64,000 bases of DNA. It comes from Flabesymbios commensalis (lineage: Eukaryota; Annelida; Polychaeta; Terebellida; Flabelligeridae). The stretch lies in the NCBI GenBank assembly GCA_964017125.1, contig OZ024908.1, forward strand, positions 84,492,132 to 84,556,131, read 5' to 3'. The stretch's first letter is position 1. Every line of letters begins with the position of its first letter. Of this stretch, positions 11,271-24,147 are shown one piece after another. Below the pieces are notes generated by a model, which was not told the DNA's origin, did no database searches, and saw only the letters and a list, made by a program, of their open reading frames with translations. A program made the position numbers and the translations under genes.

Positions 11271-11664
11271 ATGTATTAGTTGCAGTTGTAGGAGTAGTAG
11301 TTGTTGTGGTTGTAATACTTAGTAATTGACATGAATCAAAATTGATAAAAAACATATCGCTGATTGACACTCAAAATTTACTAGGGTAGCGAAAAAAACA
11401 TTGTTTGATACGCCACATTTCTATTTTTACAATCCGACCCCCCCCCCCCGTTTTGTCAACGTTTAGGATCCGCACTTGACATGTATGTAAAACTATCCAC
11501 AGTTACACTAATCAGTTGATGTCAGTTATTACGCGTCTACTTTCAAGCGATTCATAAGCGTAGGTTGTTTGAAAAACTAATATAATTGCTGGTTGTGTCC
11601 AGCCTTGATATGTTTTAAGAATACAGAAATAGTCGTCATATAAATAAATACTGTATCAATTCCT
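11271..11664. other. Unique DNA, no gene recognised
   Basis: A C10 run at about 11,440-11,450 and otherwise plain AT-rich sequence. Confidence 0.5.
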
Positions 11665-11876
11665 CGTTATTTAATTGGAATTTCCGCCCACTTGACGTTG
11701 TGTCTCGCTGACGCGATCCATAACTTCAACATGAGTAAAACTTAGATTTGACAAAATGGATGTCAACGGTTTTGAAATCTTGCTAATTGATGTCACATTT
11801 TACCTGTGCATTTCACAAAGATGGTATTTATTGTGCTAATAAAAATGAATTAAAGAGTTATATAAAATATAGCATT
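11665..11876 (-). mobile_element. MITE-B, inverted orientation, outer ends lost
   Basis: Starts with ATTTAATTGGAATTTCCGCC, then a hairpin (CACTTGACGTTGTGTCTCGC / GCGATCCATAACTTCAAC), then ATTTGACAAAATGGATGTCA and TTGATGTCACATTTTACCTG, the reverse complement of the MITE-B body. The hairpin arms have drifted apart, so this is an older copy. Confidence 0.65.
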
Positions 11877-12195
11877 AGATGTCTCTAAACAACCACCTTA
11901 GAGTAATTCATGCAATATCATCGACATAACGAGTTTTTCTAGTTTCAACGATATGAGTCCATTTTGCTCAGCTTTTTCTTGTATTCCCAATTTGCATTTC
12001 TCATTCTATGTGATGGTGTTATATGATGTGTTTACGGATGGTTAATGTTTTTGTCATTTCGAGTCCTAATTAGTTTTCCCTGTTTACGACCATCAATTAT
12101 TACATTTGTCATTGGATCAGCTGTGGTTGTTTTTGTCAATGACGAGGACGCCACCGATGATTCTTTTTCCACTGGGCATACGACATTATTGCGAC
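11877..12195. other. Unique DNA flanking the 15 bp array
   Basis: No gene-like frame. The long minus-strand open frame of the array runs about 20 codons into this flank (NH2-terminal direction reversed), ending at 12,136, without any recognisable sequence. Confidence 0.5.
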
Positions 12196-15100
12196 GTTGA
12201 TTGTCGGAGCCATGTTTCTCGGAGCAATGATTGTCGGAGCATTGATTGTCAGAGCAATGATCGTTAGAGCAATGATCGTGGGAGCAATGATCGTCGGAGC
12301 AATGATCATCAGAGCGATACTCGGCGGAGCAATGATTGTCGGAGCAGTGATCCTCAGAGCAATGATCGTCAGACCAATGATCGTCAGAGCAATTATCGTC
12401 GGAGTAATGATTGTCGGAGCGATCATAGTCAGAGCACTTATCGTCGAAGCGATCATAGTCGGAGCAATGATCGTTGGAGCAATGATCATCGGAGCAATGA
12501 TCGTGACAGTAATGATCGTCGGAGCAATGATCTTCAGAGCAATGATCGTCAGAGCAATGATCGTCAGAGCAATGATCGTCAGAGCAATGATCGTGAAAGC
12601 AATGATCGTCGGAGCAATGATTGTCGGAGCAATGATCGTGAAAGCAATGATCGTCAGAGCAATGATCGTCGGAGCAATGATCGTCGAAGCAATGATCGTC
12701 GGAGCAATGATCGTCGGAGCAATGATCGTTGGAGCGATGATCGTCGGAGCAATGATCGTCGGAGCAATGATCGTCAGAGGAATGATCGTCAGAGCGATGA
12801 TCGTCAGAGCAATGATCGTCAGAGCAATGATCGTCAGAGGAATGATCGTCAGATCAATGATCGTCAGAGCAATGATCGTCGGAGCAATGATCGTCGGAGC
12901 GATCATAGTCAGAGCAATGATCGTCGGAGCGATGATCGTCATAGCAATGATCGTCGAAGCAATGATTGTCGGAGCAATGATTGTCGGAGCAATGATCGTC
13001 GGAGCGATCATGGTCAGAGCAATGATCGTCAGAGCAATGATCGTGAAAGCAATGATCGTCAGAGCAATGATCGTCAGAGCAATGATCGTCAGAGGAATGA
13101 TCGTCAGAGCAATGATCGTCAGAGCAATGATCGTCAGAGCAATGATTGTCGGAGCAATGATTGTCGAAGCAATGATCGTTAGAGCAATGATCGTCAGAGC
13201 AATGAGCGTCAGAGCAATGATCGTCGGAGCAATGATCGGCGGAGCAATGATTGTCGGAGCAATTATTGTCGAAGCAATGATCGTTAGAGCAATGATCGTC
13301 AGAGCAATGATCGTCAGAGCAATGATCGTCAGAGCAATGATCGTCGGAGCAATCATAGTCCGAGCAATCATAGTCAGAGCAATGATAGTCAAAGCAATGA
13401 TTGTCAGAGCAATGATCGTCAGAGCAATGATCGTCAGAGCAATGATCGTCAGAGCAATGATAGTCAAAGCAATGATTGTCAGAGCTATGATCGTCAGAGC
13501 AATGATCGTCAGAGCAATGATCGTAAGAGCAATGATAGTCGGAGCAATGATCGTCAGAACAATGATCGGGAAAGCAATAATCGTCAGAGCAATGATCGTG
13601 AAAGCAATGATTGTCAGAGCAATGATCGTAAGAGCAATGATAGTCGGAGCAATGATCGTCAGAACAATGATCGGGAAAGAAATACTCGTCAGAGCAATGA
13701 TCGTGAAGGCAATGATTGTCGGAGCAATGATCGTCAGAGCAATGATCGTCAGAGCAATGATCGTCAGAGCAATGATCGTAAGTGCAATGATCGTCAGAGC
13801 AATGATCGTCAGAACAATGATCGGGAAAGCAATAATCGTCAGAGCAATGATCGTGAAAGCAATGATTGTCAGAGCAATGATCGTAAGAGCAATGATAGTC
13901 GGAGCAATGATCGTCAGAACAATGATCGGGAAAGAAATAATCGTCAGAGCAATGATCGTGAAAGCAATGATTGTCAGAGCAATGATCGCCGGAGCGATGA
14001 TCGTCAGAGCAATGATCGTCAGTGCAATGATCGTCGGAGCGATGATTGTCAGAACAATGATCGTCGGAGCGATGATCGTCAGAGCAATGATTGTCGGAGC
14101 AATGATCGTCAGAGCAATGATCGTCAGAGCAATGATAGTCGGAGCAATGATCGTCAGAACAATGATCGGGAAAGCAATAATCGTCAGAGCAATGATCGTG
14201 AAAGCAATGATTGTCAGAGCAATGATCGTCAGTGCAATGATCGTCAGAGCAATGATCGTCAGAGCAATGATCGTAAGAGCAATGATCGTCAGAGCAATGA
14301 TCGTCAGAGCAATGATCGGGAAAGCAATAATCGTCAGAGCAATGATCGTGAAAGCAATGATTGTCAGAGCAATGATCGCCGGAGCGATGATCGTCAGAGC
14401 AATGATCGTCAGAGCAATGATCGTGAAAGCAATGATTGTCGGAGCAATGATCGTCAGTGCAATGATCGTCAGTGCAATGATCGTCGGAGCGATGATCGTC
14501 AGAGCAATGATTGTCGGAGCAATGATCGTCAGAGCAATGATCGTCGGAGCAATGATCGGCGGTGCAATGATTGTCGGAGCAATTATTGTCGAAGCAATGA
14601 TCGTTAGAGCAATGATCGTCAGAGCAATGATCGTCAGAGCAATGATCGTCAGAGCAATGATTGTCGGAGCAATGATCGTCGGAGCAATGATCGTCAGAGC
14701 AATGATCGTCGGAGCAATGATCGGGAAAGCAATGATCGTCAGAGCAATGATCGTCAGAGTAATGATCGTCAGAGCAATGATTGTCGGAGCAATGATCGTC
14801 AGAGCAATGATTGTCAGAGCAATGATCGTCAGAGCGATGATCGTCAGAGCAATGATCGTCAGAGCAATGATCGTCAGAGCAATGATCGTCAGAGCGATGA
14901 TCGTCGTAGCAATGATCGTCAGAGCAATGATCGTCGGAGCAATCATAGTCCGAGCAATCATAGTCAGAGCAATGATAGTCAAAGCAATGATCGTCAGAGC
15001 AATGATCGTCAGAGCAATGATAGTCGGAGCAATGATCGTCAGAACAATGATTGGGAAAGAAATAATCGTCAGAGCAATGATCGTGAAAGCAATGATTGTC

Positions 15101-16155
15101 GGAGCAATGATCGTCAGAGCAATGATTGTCAGAGCAATGATCGTCAGAGCGATGATCGTCAGAGCAATGATCGTCAGAGCAATGATCGTCAGAGCAATGA
15201 TCGTCAGAGCGATGATCGTCGTAGCAATGATCGTCAGAGCAATGATCGTCGGAGCAATCATAGTCCGAGCAATCATAGTCAGAGCAATGATAGTCAAAGC
15301 AATGATCGTCAGAGCAATGATCGTAAGAGCAATGATAGTCGGAGCAATGATCGTCAGAACAATGATCGGGAAAGAAATAATCGTCAGAGCAATGATCGTG
15401 AAGGCAATGATTGTCGGAGCAATGATCGTCAGAGCAATGATCGTCAGAGCAATGATCGTCAGAGCAATGATCGTAAGTGCAATGATCGTCAGAGCAATGA
15501 TCGTCAGAACAATGATCGGGAAAGCAATAATCGTCAGAGCAATGATCGTGAAAGCAATGATTGTCAGAGCAATGATCGTAAGAGCAATGATAGTCGGAGC
15601 AATGATCGTCAGAACAATGATCGGGAAAGAAATAATCGTCAGAGCAATGATCGTGAAAGCAATGATTGTCAGAGCAATGATCGCCGGAGCGATGATCGTC
15701 AGAGCAATGATCGTCAGTGCAATGATCGTCGGAGCGATGATTGTCAGAACAATGATCGTCGGAGCGATGATCGTCAGAGCAATGATTGTCGGAGCAATGA
15801 TCGTCAGAGCAATGATCGTCAGAGCAATGATAGTCGGAGCAATGATCGTCAGAACAATGATCGGGAAAGCAATAATCGTCAGAGCAATGATCGTGAAAGC
15901 AATGATTGTCAGAGCAATGATCGTCAGTGCAATGATCGTCAGAGCAATGATCGTCAGAGCAATGATCGTAAGAGCAATGATCGTCAGAGCAATGATCGTC
16001 AGAGCAATGATCGGGAAAGCAATAATCGTCAGAGCAATGATCGTGAAAGCAATGATTGTCAGAGCAATGATCGCCGGAGCGATGATCGTCAGAGCAATGA
16101 TCGTCAGTGCAATGATCGTCAGTGCAATGATCGTCGGAGCGATGATCGTCAGAGC

Positions 16156-19140
16156 AATGATTGTCGGAGCAATGATCGTCAGAGCAATGATCGTCGGAGC
16201 AATGATCGGCGGTGCAATGATTGTCGGAGCAATTATTGTCGAAGCAATGATCGTTAGAGCAATGATCGTCAGAGCAATGATCGTCAGAGCAATGATCGTC
16301 AGAGCAATGATTGTCGGAGCAATGATCGTCGGAGCAATGATCGTCAGAGCAATGATCGTCGGAGCAATGATCGGGAAAGCAATGATCGTCAGAGCAATGA
16401 TCGTCAGAGCAATGATCGTCAGAGCAATGATTGTCGGAGCAATGATCGTCAGAGCAATGATTGTCAGAGCAATGATCGTCAGAGCGATGATCGTCAGAGC
16501 AATGATCGTCAGAGCAATGATCGTCAGAGCAATGATCGTCAGAGCAATGATCGTCGGAGCAATCATAGTCCGAGCAATCATAGTCAGAGCAATGATAGTT
16601 AAAGCAATGATCGTCAGAGCAATGATCGTCAGAGCAATGATAGTCGGAGCAATGATCGTCAGAACAATGATTGGGAAAGAAATAATCGTCAGAGCAATGA
16701 TCGGGAAAGCAATGATTGTCGGAGCAATGATCGTCAGAGCAATGATTGTCAGAGCAATGATCGTCAGAGCGATGATCGTCAGAGCAATGATCGTCAGAGC
16801 AATGATCGTCAGAGCAATGATCGTCAGAGCGATGATCGTCGTAGCAATGATCGTCAGAGCAATGATCGTCGGAGCAATCATAGTCCGAGCAATCATAGTC
16901 AGAGCAATGATAGTCAAAGCAATGATCGTCAGAGCAATGATCGTCAGAGCAATGATAGTCGGAGCAATGATCGTCAGAACAATGATTGGGAAAGAAATAA
17001 TCGTCAGAGCAATGATCGTGAAAGCAATGATTGTCAGAGCAATGATCGTAAGAGCAATGATAGTCGGAGCAATGATCGTCAGAACAATGATCGGGAAAGA
17101 AATAATCGTCAGAGCAATGATCGTGAAAGCAATGATTGTCAGAGCAATGATCGCCGGAGCGATGATCGTCAGTGCAATGATCGTCAGTGCAATGATCGTC
17201 GGAGCGATGATCGTCAGAACAATGATCGTCGGAGCGATGATCGTCAGAGCAATGATTGTCGGAGCAATGATCGTCAGAGCAATGATCGTCAGAGCAATGA
17301 TAGTCGGAGCAATGATCGTCAGAACAATGATCGGGAAAGCAATAATCGTCAGAGCAATGATCGTGAAAGCAATGATTGTCAGAGCAATGATCGTCAGTGC
17401 AATGATCGTCAGAGCAATGATCGTCAGAGCAATGATCGTAAGAGCAATGATCGTCAGAGCAATGATCGTCAGAGCAATGATCGGGAAAGCAATAATCGTC
17501 AGAGCAATGATCGTGAAAGCAATGATTGTCAGAGCAATGATCGCCGGAGCGATGATCGTCAGAGCAATGATCGTCAATGCAATGATCGTCAGTGCAATGA
17601 TCGTCGGAGCGATGATCGTCAGAGCAATGATTGTCGGAGCAATGATCGTCAGAGCAATGATCGTCGGAGCAATGATCGGCGGTGCAATGATTGTCGGAGC
17701 AATTATTGTCGAAGCAATGATCGTTAGAGCAATGATCGTCAGAGCAATGATCGTCAGAGCAATGATCGTCAGAGCAATGATTGTCGGAGCAATGATCGTC
17801 GGAGCAATGATCGTCAGAGCAATGATCGTCGGAGCAATGATCGGGAAAGCAATGATCGTCAGAGCAATGATCGTCAGAGCAATGATCGTCAGAGCAATGA
17901 TTGTCGGAGCAATGATCGTCAGAGCAATGATTGTCAGAGCAATGATCGTCAGAGCGATGATCGTCAGAGCAATGATCGTCAGAGCAATGATCGTCAGAGC
18001 AATGATCGTCAGAGCGATGATCGTCGTAGCAATGATCGTCAGAGCAATGATCGTCGGAGCAATCATAGTCCGAGCAATCATAGTCAGAGCAATGATAGTC
18101 AAAGCAATGATCGTCAGAGCAATGATCGTCGGAGCAATGATCGTCAGAGCAATGATCGTCAGAGCAATGATAGTCGGAGCAATGATCGTCAGAACAATGA
18201 TTGGGAAAGAAATAATCGTCAGAGCAATGATCGTGAAAGCAATGATTGTCGGAGCAATGATCGTCAGAGCAATGATCGTCAGAGCAATGATCGTCAGAGC
18301 AATGATCGTCAGAGCAATGATCGTCAGAACAATGATCGGAAAAGCAATAATCGTCAGAGCAATGATCGTGAAAGCAATGATTGTCAGAGCAATGATCGCC
18401 GGAGCGATGATCGTCAGAGCGATGATCGTCAGAGAAATGATCGTCAGAGCAATGATTGTCGGAGCAATGATCGGGAAAGCAATGATCATCGGAGCAATGA
18501 TCGTGGGAGCGATCATAGTCAGAGCAATGATCGTTGGAGCAATGATCGTGAAAGCAATGATCTTCAGAGCAATGATCGTCGGAGCAATTATCGTCAGAGC
18601 AATAATCGTCAGAGCAATGATCGTCAGAGCAATGATTGTCGGAGCAATGATCGTCAGAGCAATGATCGTGAAAGCAATGATCGTCAGAGCAATGATCGGG
18701 AAAGCAATGATTGTCGGAGCAATGATCGGGAAAGCAATGATTGTCGGAGCAATGATCGGGAAAGCAATGATTGTCGGAGCAATGATCGGGAAAGCAATGA
18801 TTGTCGGAGCAATGATCGGGAAAGAAATGATTGTCGGAGCAATGATCGGGAAAGCGATGATTGTCGGAGCAATGATCGTCAGAGCAATGATCGTCAGAGC
18901 AATGATCGTCAGAGCAATGATCGTCGGAGCAATGATCGTCAGAGCAATGATCGTCGGAGCAATGATCATCAGAGCAATGATTGTCGGAGCAATGATCGTG
19001 AAAGCAATGATCGTCAGAGCAATGATCGTCGGAGCAATGATCGTCAGAGCAATAATTGTCAGAGCAATGATCGGGAAAGCAATGATCGTCAGAGCAATGA
19101 TCGTCAGAGCAATGATCGTGAAAGCAATGATCGTCGAAGC
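16156..19140. repeat. Higher-order block of the 15 bp array, copy 1 (2,985 bp)
   Basis: Rare variant units recur exactly 2,985 bp (199 units) later: AATGATCGGCGGTGC at 16,201 and 19,186, AATGATAGTTAAAGC at 16,591 and 19,576, AATGATCGGAAAAGC at 18,331 and 21,316. A local 30 bp dimer (AATGATCGGGAAAGC + AATGATTGTCGGAGC) repeated five to six times at 18,691-18,855 is also copied. Within the block a 1,470/1,515 bp sub-period is visible (marker at 16,201, 17,671 and 19,186). Confidence 0.9.
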
Positions 19141-22140
19141 AATGATTGTCGGAGCAATGATCGTCAGAGCAATGATCGTCGGAGCAATGATCGGCGGTGC
19201 AATGATTGTCGGAGCAATTATTGTCGAAGCAATGATCGTTAGAGCAATGATCGTCAGAGCAATGATCGTCAGAGCAATGATCGTCAGAGCAATGATTGTC
19301 GGAGCAATGATCGTCGGAGCAATGATCGTCAGAGCAATGATCGTCGGAGCAATGATCGGGAAAGCAATGATCGTCAGAGCAATGATCGTCAGAGCAATGA
19401 TCGTCAGAGCAATGATTGTCGGAGCAATGATCGTCAGAGCAATGATTGTCAGAGCAATGATCGTCAGAGCGATGATCGTCAGAGCAATGATCGTCAGAGC
19501 AATGATCGTCAGAGCAATGATCGTCAGAGCAATGATCGTCGGAGCAATCATAGTCCGAGCAATCATAGTCAGAGCAATGATAGTTAAAGCAATGATCGTC
19601 AGAGCAATGATCGTCAGAGCAATGATAGTCGGAGCAATGATCGTCAGAACAATGATTGGGAAAGAAATAATCGTCAGAGCAATGATCGGGAAAGCAATGA
19701 TTGTCGGAGCAATGATCGTCAGAGCAATGATTGTCAGAGCAATGATCGTCAGAGCGATGATCGTCAGAGCAATGATCGTCAGAGCAATGATCGTCAGAGC
19801 AATGATCGTCAGAGCGATGATCGTCGTAGCAATGATCGTCAGAGCAATGATCGTCGGAGCAATCATAGTCCGAGCAATCATAGTCAGAGCAATGATAGTC
19901 AAAGCAATGATCGTCAGAGCAATGATCGTCAGAGCAATGATAGTCGGAGCAATGATCGTCAGAACAATGATTGGGAAAGAAATAATCGTCAGAGCAATGA
20001 TCGTGAAAGCAATGATTGTCAGAGCAATGATCGTAAGAGCAATGATAGTCGGAGCAATGATCGTCAGAACAATGATCGGGAAAGAAATAATCGTCAGAGC
20101 AATGATCGTGAAAGCAATGATTGTCAGAGCAATGATCGCCGGAGCGATGATCGTCAGTGCAATGATCGTCAGTGCAATGATCGTCGGAGCGATGATCGTC
20201 AGAACAATGATCGTCGGAGCGATGATCGTCAGAGCAATGATTGTCGGAGCAATGATCGTCAGAGCAATGATCGTCAGAGCAATGATAGTCGGAGCAATGA
20301 TCGTCAGAACAATGATCGGGAAAGCAATAATCGTCAGAGCAATGATCGTGAAAGCAATGATTGTCAGAGCAATGATCGTCAGTGCAATGATCGTCAGAGC
20401 AATGATCGTCAGAGCAATGATCGTAAGAGCAATGATCGTCAGAGCAATGATCGTCAGAGCAATGATCGGGAAAGCAATAATCGTCAGAGCAATGATCGTG
20501 AAAGCAATGATTGTCAGAGCAATGATCGCCGGAGCGATGATCGTCAGAGCAATGATCGTCAATGCAATGATCGTCAGTGCAATGATCGTCGGAGCGATGA
20601 TCGTCAGAGCAATGATTGTCGGAGCAATGATCGTCAGAGCAATGATCGTCGGAGCAATGATCGGCGGTGCAATGATTGTCGGAGCAATTATTGTCGAAGC
20701 AATGATCGTTAGAGCAATGATCGTCAGAGCAATGATCGTCAGAGCAATGATCGTCAGAGCAATGATTGTCGGAGCAATGATCGTCGGAGCAATGATCGTC
20801 AGAGCAATGATCGTCGGAGCAATGATCGGGAAAGCAATGATCGTCAGAGCAATGATCGTCAGAGCAATGATCGTCAGAGCAATGATTGTCGGAGCAATGA
20901 TCGTCAGAGCAATGATTGTCAGAGCAATGATCGTCAGAGCGATGATCGTCAGAGCAATGATCGTCAGAGCAATGATCGTCAGAGCAATGATCGTCAGAGC
21001 GATGATCGTCGTAGCAATGATCGTCAGAGCAATGATCGTCGGAGCAATCATAGTCCGAGCAATCATAGTCAGAGCAATGATAGTCAAAGCAATGATCGTC
21101 AGAGCAATGATCGTCGGAGCAATGATCGTCAGAGCAATGATCGTCAGAGCAATGATAGTCGGAGCAATGATCGTCAGAACAATGATTGGGAAAGAAATAA
21201 TCGTCAGAGCAATGATCGTGAAAGCAATGATTGTCGGAGCAATGATCGTCAGAGCAATGATCGTCAGAGCAATGATCGTCAGAGCAATGATCGTCAGAGC
21301 AATGATCGTCAGAACAATGATCGGAAAAGCAATAATCGTCAGAGCAATGATCGTGAAAGCAATGATTGTCAGAGCAATGATCGCCGGAGCGATGATCGTC
21401 AGAGCGATGATCGTCAGAGAAATGATCGTCAGAGCAATGATTGTCGGAGCAATGATCGGGAAAGCAATGATCATCGGAGCAATGATCGTGGGAGCGATCA
21501 TAGTCAGAGCAATGATCGTTGGAGCAATGATCGTGAAAGCAATGATCTTCAGAGCAATGATCGTCGGAGCAATTATCGTCAGAGCAATAATCGTCAGAGC
21601 AATGATCGTCAGAGCAATGATTGTCGGAGCAATGATCGTCAGAGCAATGATCGTGAAAGCAATGATCGTCAGAGCAATGATCGGGAAAGCAATGATTGTC
21701 GGAGCAATGATCGGGAAAGCAATGATTGTCGGAGCAATGATCGGGAAAGCAATGATTGTCGGAGCAATGATCGGGAAAGCAATGATTGTCGGAGCAATGA
21801 TCGGGAAAGAAATGATTGTCGGAGCAATGATCGGGAAAGCGATGATTGTCGGAGCAATGATCGTCAGAGCAATGATCGTCAGAGCAATGATCGTCAGAGC
21901 AATGATCGTCGGAGCAATGATCGTCAGAGCAATGATCGTCGGAGCAATGATCATCAGAGCAATGATTGTCGGAGCAATGATCGTGAAAGCAATGATCGTC
22001 AGAGCAATGATCGTCGGAGCAATGATCGTCAGAGCAATAATTGTCAGAGCAATGATCGGGAAAGCAATGATCGTCAGAGCAATGATCGTCAGAGCAATGA
22101 TCGTGAAAGCAATGATCGTCGAAGCAATGATTGTCGGAGC
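19141..22140. repeat. Higher-order block of the 15 bp array, copy 2 (2,985 bp)
   Basis: Second copy of the preceding block. All variant markers I compared are in the same order and spacing, and I saw no difference inside the compared stretches. Similarity ends at about 22,140, where the array passes into diverged edge units with CATC and CATAGTC variants. The near identity implies a very recent duplication, or an assembly duplication. Confidence 0.9.
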
Positions 22141-22609
22141 AATGATTGTCGGAGCAATGATCGTCGGAGCGATCATAGTCCGAGCAATGATCGTCAGAGC
22201 AATGATCGTCGGAGCGATGATCGTCGGAGCAATGATCATCGGAGCAATGATCATCGGAGCAATGATCATCGGAGCGGTCATAGTCAGAGCAATGATCATC
22301 AGAGCAATGATCATCGAAGCGATCGCGATCATAGTCAGAGCAATGATCGTCGGAGCAATGATCATAGGAGCAATGATCATCGGAGCGATCATATTCGGAG
22401 CAATGAGGCTGGCCCTGATCAACGTGTCTGGTACGTGAAAAACGCTATAATGATCAACGTGTCTTTTTACATGAATTTTGTAATGTGATCATGTTAGTAC
22501 AATTTAGAAACCATGCTAACGACCATCTTTCCATGAGCGACGTACAGTTATCTTATACATTCTGGCTGGTTCGCTATATCCTGTATTAAGAATTATAGAT
22601 GAAAGGTAA

Positions 22610-22819
<210 letters not shown>

Positions 22820-22820
<1 letters not shown>

Positions 22821-23048
22821 TAAACATCGTAATTACTACACAAAAAAGACAATAGAGAGAGAGAGATAACTAAAAATGGTAATTACTACACAAAAAAGAC
22901 AATCGGAAACACCCTCATCAAAGAAAAATCATATCGTGGGTTTCGTCACATTGATTGGTTAAAAATGGTAATTACTACACAAAAAAGACAATCGGAAACA
23001 CCCTCATCAAAGAAAAATCATATCGTGGGTTTCGTCACATTGATTGGT
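22820..23048. repeat. 89 bp tandem duplication plus a partial third copy
   Basis: The unit starting TAAAAATGGTAATTACTACA at 22,871 repeats at 22,960 with no difference seen over 89 bp. A partial unit (CGTAATTACTACACAAAAAA) precedes it at 22,829. The partial copy joins the (GA)n tract, so the duplications probably arose by slippage next to it. Confidence 0.85.
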
Positions 23049-23238
23049 TTTAACCATTTAAGAGTTAAAATAAATCATTTAAATTTTTACCCACTTGAAG
23101 CTGTGTCTCGCTACCGCGCCCCACAGCTTCAAGTGGGAGAAATTACTCACACATTTCATTTCCAATAACAGAGATTATATCGGCTAAATAAAAGTGATTA
23201 AAAACGACAACAGTCGTGCTCAGCGGGGAAAGGATTGA
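23049..23238 (+). mobile_element. MITE-C copy
   Basis: Left end TTAACCATTTAAGAG, hairpin CACTTGAAGCTGTGTCTCGC / GCGCCCCACAGCTTCAAGTG, then CATTTCCAATAACAGAGATT, AAAAACGACAACAGTCGTGC and CAGCGGGGAAAGG. The stem has the paired change GAAGCTGTG with CACAGCTTC, where most copies have GAAGTTGTG with CACAACTTC. Confidence 0.7.
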
Positions 23239-23263
23239 ATTGACAAATTATAGAGATGCTCAT

Positions 23264-23465
23264 CACTGTAAATCTGGTAATATTCGCGAGGTTTTAATTT
23301 TCGCGATTTTCGCGATGAAGACAAATTCGCGAATTCACGAATTACACGGAAAATATTATTATAATAGCGCTACTGAAGAAAAATGAAAATTCGCGAATTC
23401 TAAACTTCGTGAAATCTCTCTACGTCAGAGAATTTAAACACGCGAAAATTATCGGATCTACAGTA
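23264..23465. mobile_element. MITE-H: about 200 bp, TIR ACTGTA-AATC / GATC-TACAGT
   Basis: The left end ACTGTAAATCTGGTAATATT is mirrored by AATTATCGGATCTACAGT, and the inner part is rich in TTCGCGA / TCGCGAA words on both arms. A TA flank at the right and the CACTGTA-like ends would fit a Tc1/mariner-type MITE, which is inference. Only copy in the window. Confidence 0.65.
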
Positions 23466-23747
23466 TTCGAATAATTCTATTTTGGGAGATGTATATACTT
23501 TTCACAAAGGACAATATTTTTAGTCATGTGAAGCTTCAAATGAATGAAATTACTCACAAACAATTCAGCAATACAAGGGTTAGAAGACCACAGCTACATA
23601 CTACATAATTAGCAATTCCAGTAATTCCAGTCGCAAATGACAAAAAAATAGAAAGAATCAATTTAGGAGAAGTTCCTGTCAGAATGCCATTATCAGCTGA
23701 TTCACGTCACTGCTTTACGTTGGTGCATGCCGGGAGATTGACGGCGG

Positions 23748-23882
23748 TATGGGTGATTTTGGCACGGACGAGATGTCGCTGCGAGATGAAGTAGGTGCGA
23801 GCCAGCCATGTCGAAGTGTTTGCATAACTCGACACCTGCTGCATGCCACACCGACATCTCGTCCGTGGCACAGTCACCCATA
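23748..23882. mobile_element. Short inverted-repeat element (135 bp)
   Basis: The ends TATGGGTGA and TCACCCATA are complementary, and the inner arms GGCACGGACGAGATGTCG and CGACATCTCGTCCGTGGC pair over 17 of 18 positions. The middle contains TGTCGAAGTGTTTGCATAAC / CTCGACACC. It would fold into a hairpin with a loop of about 70 bases. Overlaps a meaningless 64-codon frame. Confidence 0.65.
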
Positions 23883-24147
23883 TGTTCTAAAGGAATATCA
23901 ATTCACGTTTTTAGAGTGGTCAGAGAAAAGTAGCCTTAGATGAAATCACCCCCTTGGTTACAGAACTTTACTGATGTAACGACGATTTGTAAAATTTGAT
24001 AATTTATACTGATTACTTTCCCTTCTTGCACATCCTGCAGCTTGACGGACATATAACAGATAAAACAAACACTTCTATGTATGAACATATTTTTATTTTG
24101 AAATGAAACTTTCACAATAAATTAATACATTGTTTCTCAATCGAGTC

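Larger units (their letters stand above)
12196..22413. repeat. 10.2 kb minisatellite, 15 bp unit AATGATCGTCAGAGC
   Basis: About 680 tandem units. The common variants change CGTC to TGTC, CGTG, CGGG or TAGTC-like forms and AGAGC to GGAGC, AAAGC, AGTGC or AGAAC. Register is kept from 12,196 to 22,320: every 60 bases hold exactly four units. The one exception is a 6 bp GATCGC insert at 22,321-22,326, also a multiple of three. Units at both edges are the most diverged and the interior is homogenised, as expected for a satellite evolving by unequal exchange or conversion. Because 15 is divisible by three and the unit lacks stops, the plus strand is open as (MIVRA)n for 3,413 codons and the minus strand as (TIIAL)n for 3,428. 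Neither is called as a gene: changes fall at all codon positions, and no promoter, exon edge or non-repeat domain is visible. Confidence 0.95.

Noticed and set aside
12196-22413. Telomere or known centromeric satellite
   Set aside because: The unit is not a telomere motif, and no known centromeric satellite can be matched without a search.
12136-22438. Two giant antisense proteins of over 3,400 residues
   Set aside because: Pure 15 bp repeats without a stop in two frames; substitutions at all codon positions and no non-repeat domain, promoter or exon structure.
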